Assembly (NCBI GenBank): GCA_937877295.1
Contig: CALFIV010000286.1
Location: forward strand, 1-5,787
Direction: 5' to 3'
Source of the DNA: an uncultured Clostridia bacterium
GTDB lineage: Bacteria; Bacillota_A; Clostridia; Christensenellales; CAG-138
Length of the DNA: 5,787 bases
This document shows, one piece after another, positions 5,759 through 5,787 of this stretch. How positions within the stretch are numbered: position 1 is the stretch's first letter; each line of letters opens with the position of its first letter. The position numbers were made by a program, and so were the translations under genes. The notes under the pieces are model-generated. The model was not told the origin of the DNA, searched no databases, and saw only the letters and a program-made list of their open reading frames with translations.

Positions 5759-5787
5759 AATTTTTCCTCGGTGCAAAAGTTTAAAAT

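Overview
The window looks like chromosomal DNA from a gut-type, low-to-middle GC Clostridium-class Firmicute (Ruminococcaceae/Oscillospiraceae-like). This rests on strong Shine-Dalgarno sites, TATAAT-type promoters, a lipoprotein with a Thr-Pro linker, and protein families I recognise from such genomes. It is an inference from sequence style, not from a database search. Every gene I can support lies on the minus strand, so the window reads from right (5787) to left (1).

Reading in transcription order: (1) an intact radical SAM/SPASM enzyme (5758-4325); (2) 21 bases later, a 705-codon open frame (4303-2186) that appears to be a chimera. Its first ~348 residues are the membrane sensor and HAMP half of what looks like a SpoIIE/PP2C-type phosphatase. 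The rest resembles the C-terminal part of an unrelated exported DUF6034-like protein. Base composition rises sharply across the join. (3) A good promoter and the first ~145 codons of an RlmI-type rRNA methyltransferase (2078 to ~1640), frameshifted in a G6 run. (4) This runs in frame into an internal fragment of a DEAD/DEAH superfamily 2 helicase (to 1265). The methyltransferase catalytic domain is absent, and so are the helicase's ATP-binding half and its tail. (5) A gene-free stretch (1264-890) with a long hairpin, a compact hairpin and a pair of GTAC-framed repeats. (6) A GNAT acetyltransferase pseudogene (889-350) with three one-base losses in base runs and one nonsense codon. (7) A promoter inside the pseudogene's 3' end, driving a lipoprotein (307 to the left edge) with a Thr-Pro linker and the start of a 'DTQ' metallophosphoesterase domain.

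The radical SAM gene and the sensor gene are probably co-transcribed. The sensor's output domain is gone, so any signalling link cannot work in the usual way. The main message is genomic patchwork: two gene-gene fusions, both in frame, bracket a ~1.6 kb block (about 1640-3257), with two frameshifted or broken genes to its left. I could not settle whether this is real recombination and decay or an assembly/consensus artefact. I did not find a convincing new multi-gene system. The best candidates for follow-up are the radical SAM enzyme, whose possible peptide substrate would lie outside the window, and the in-frame chimeras.
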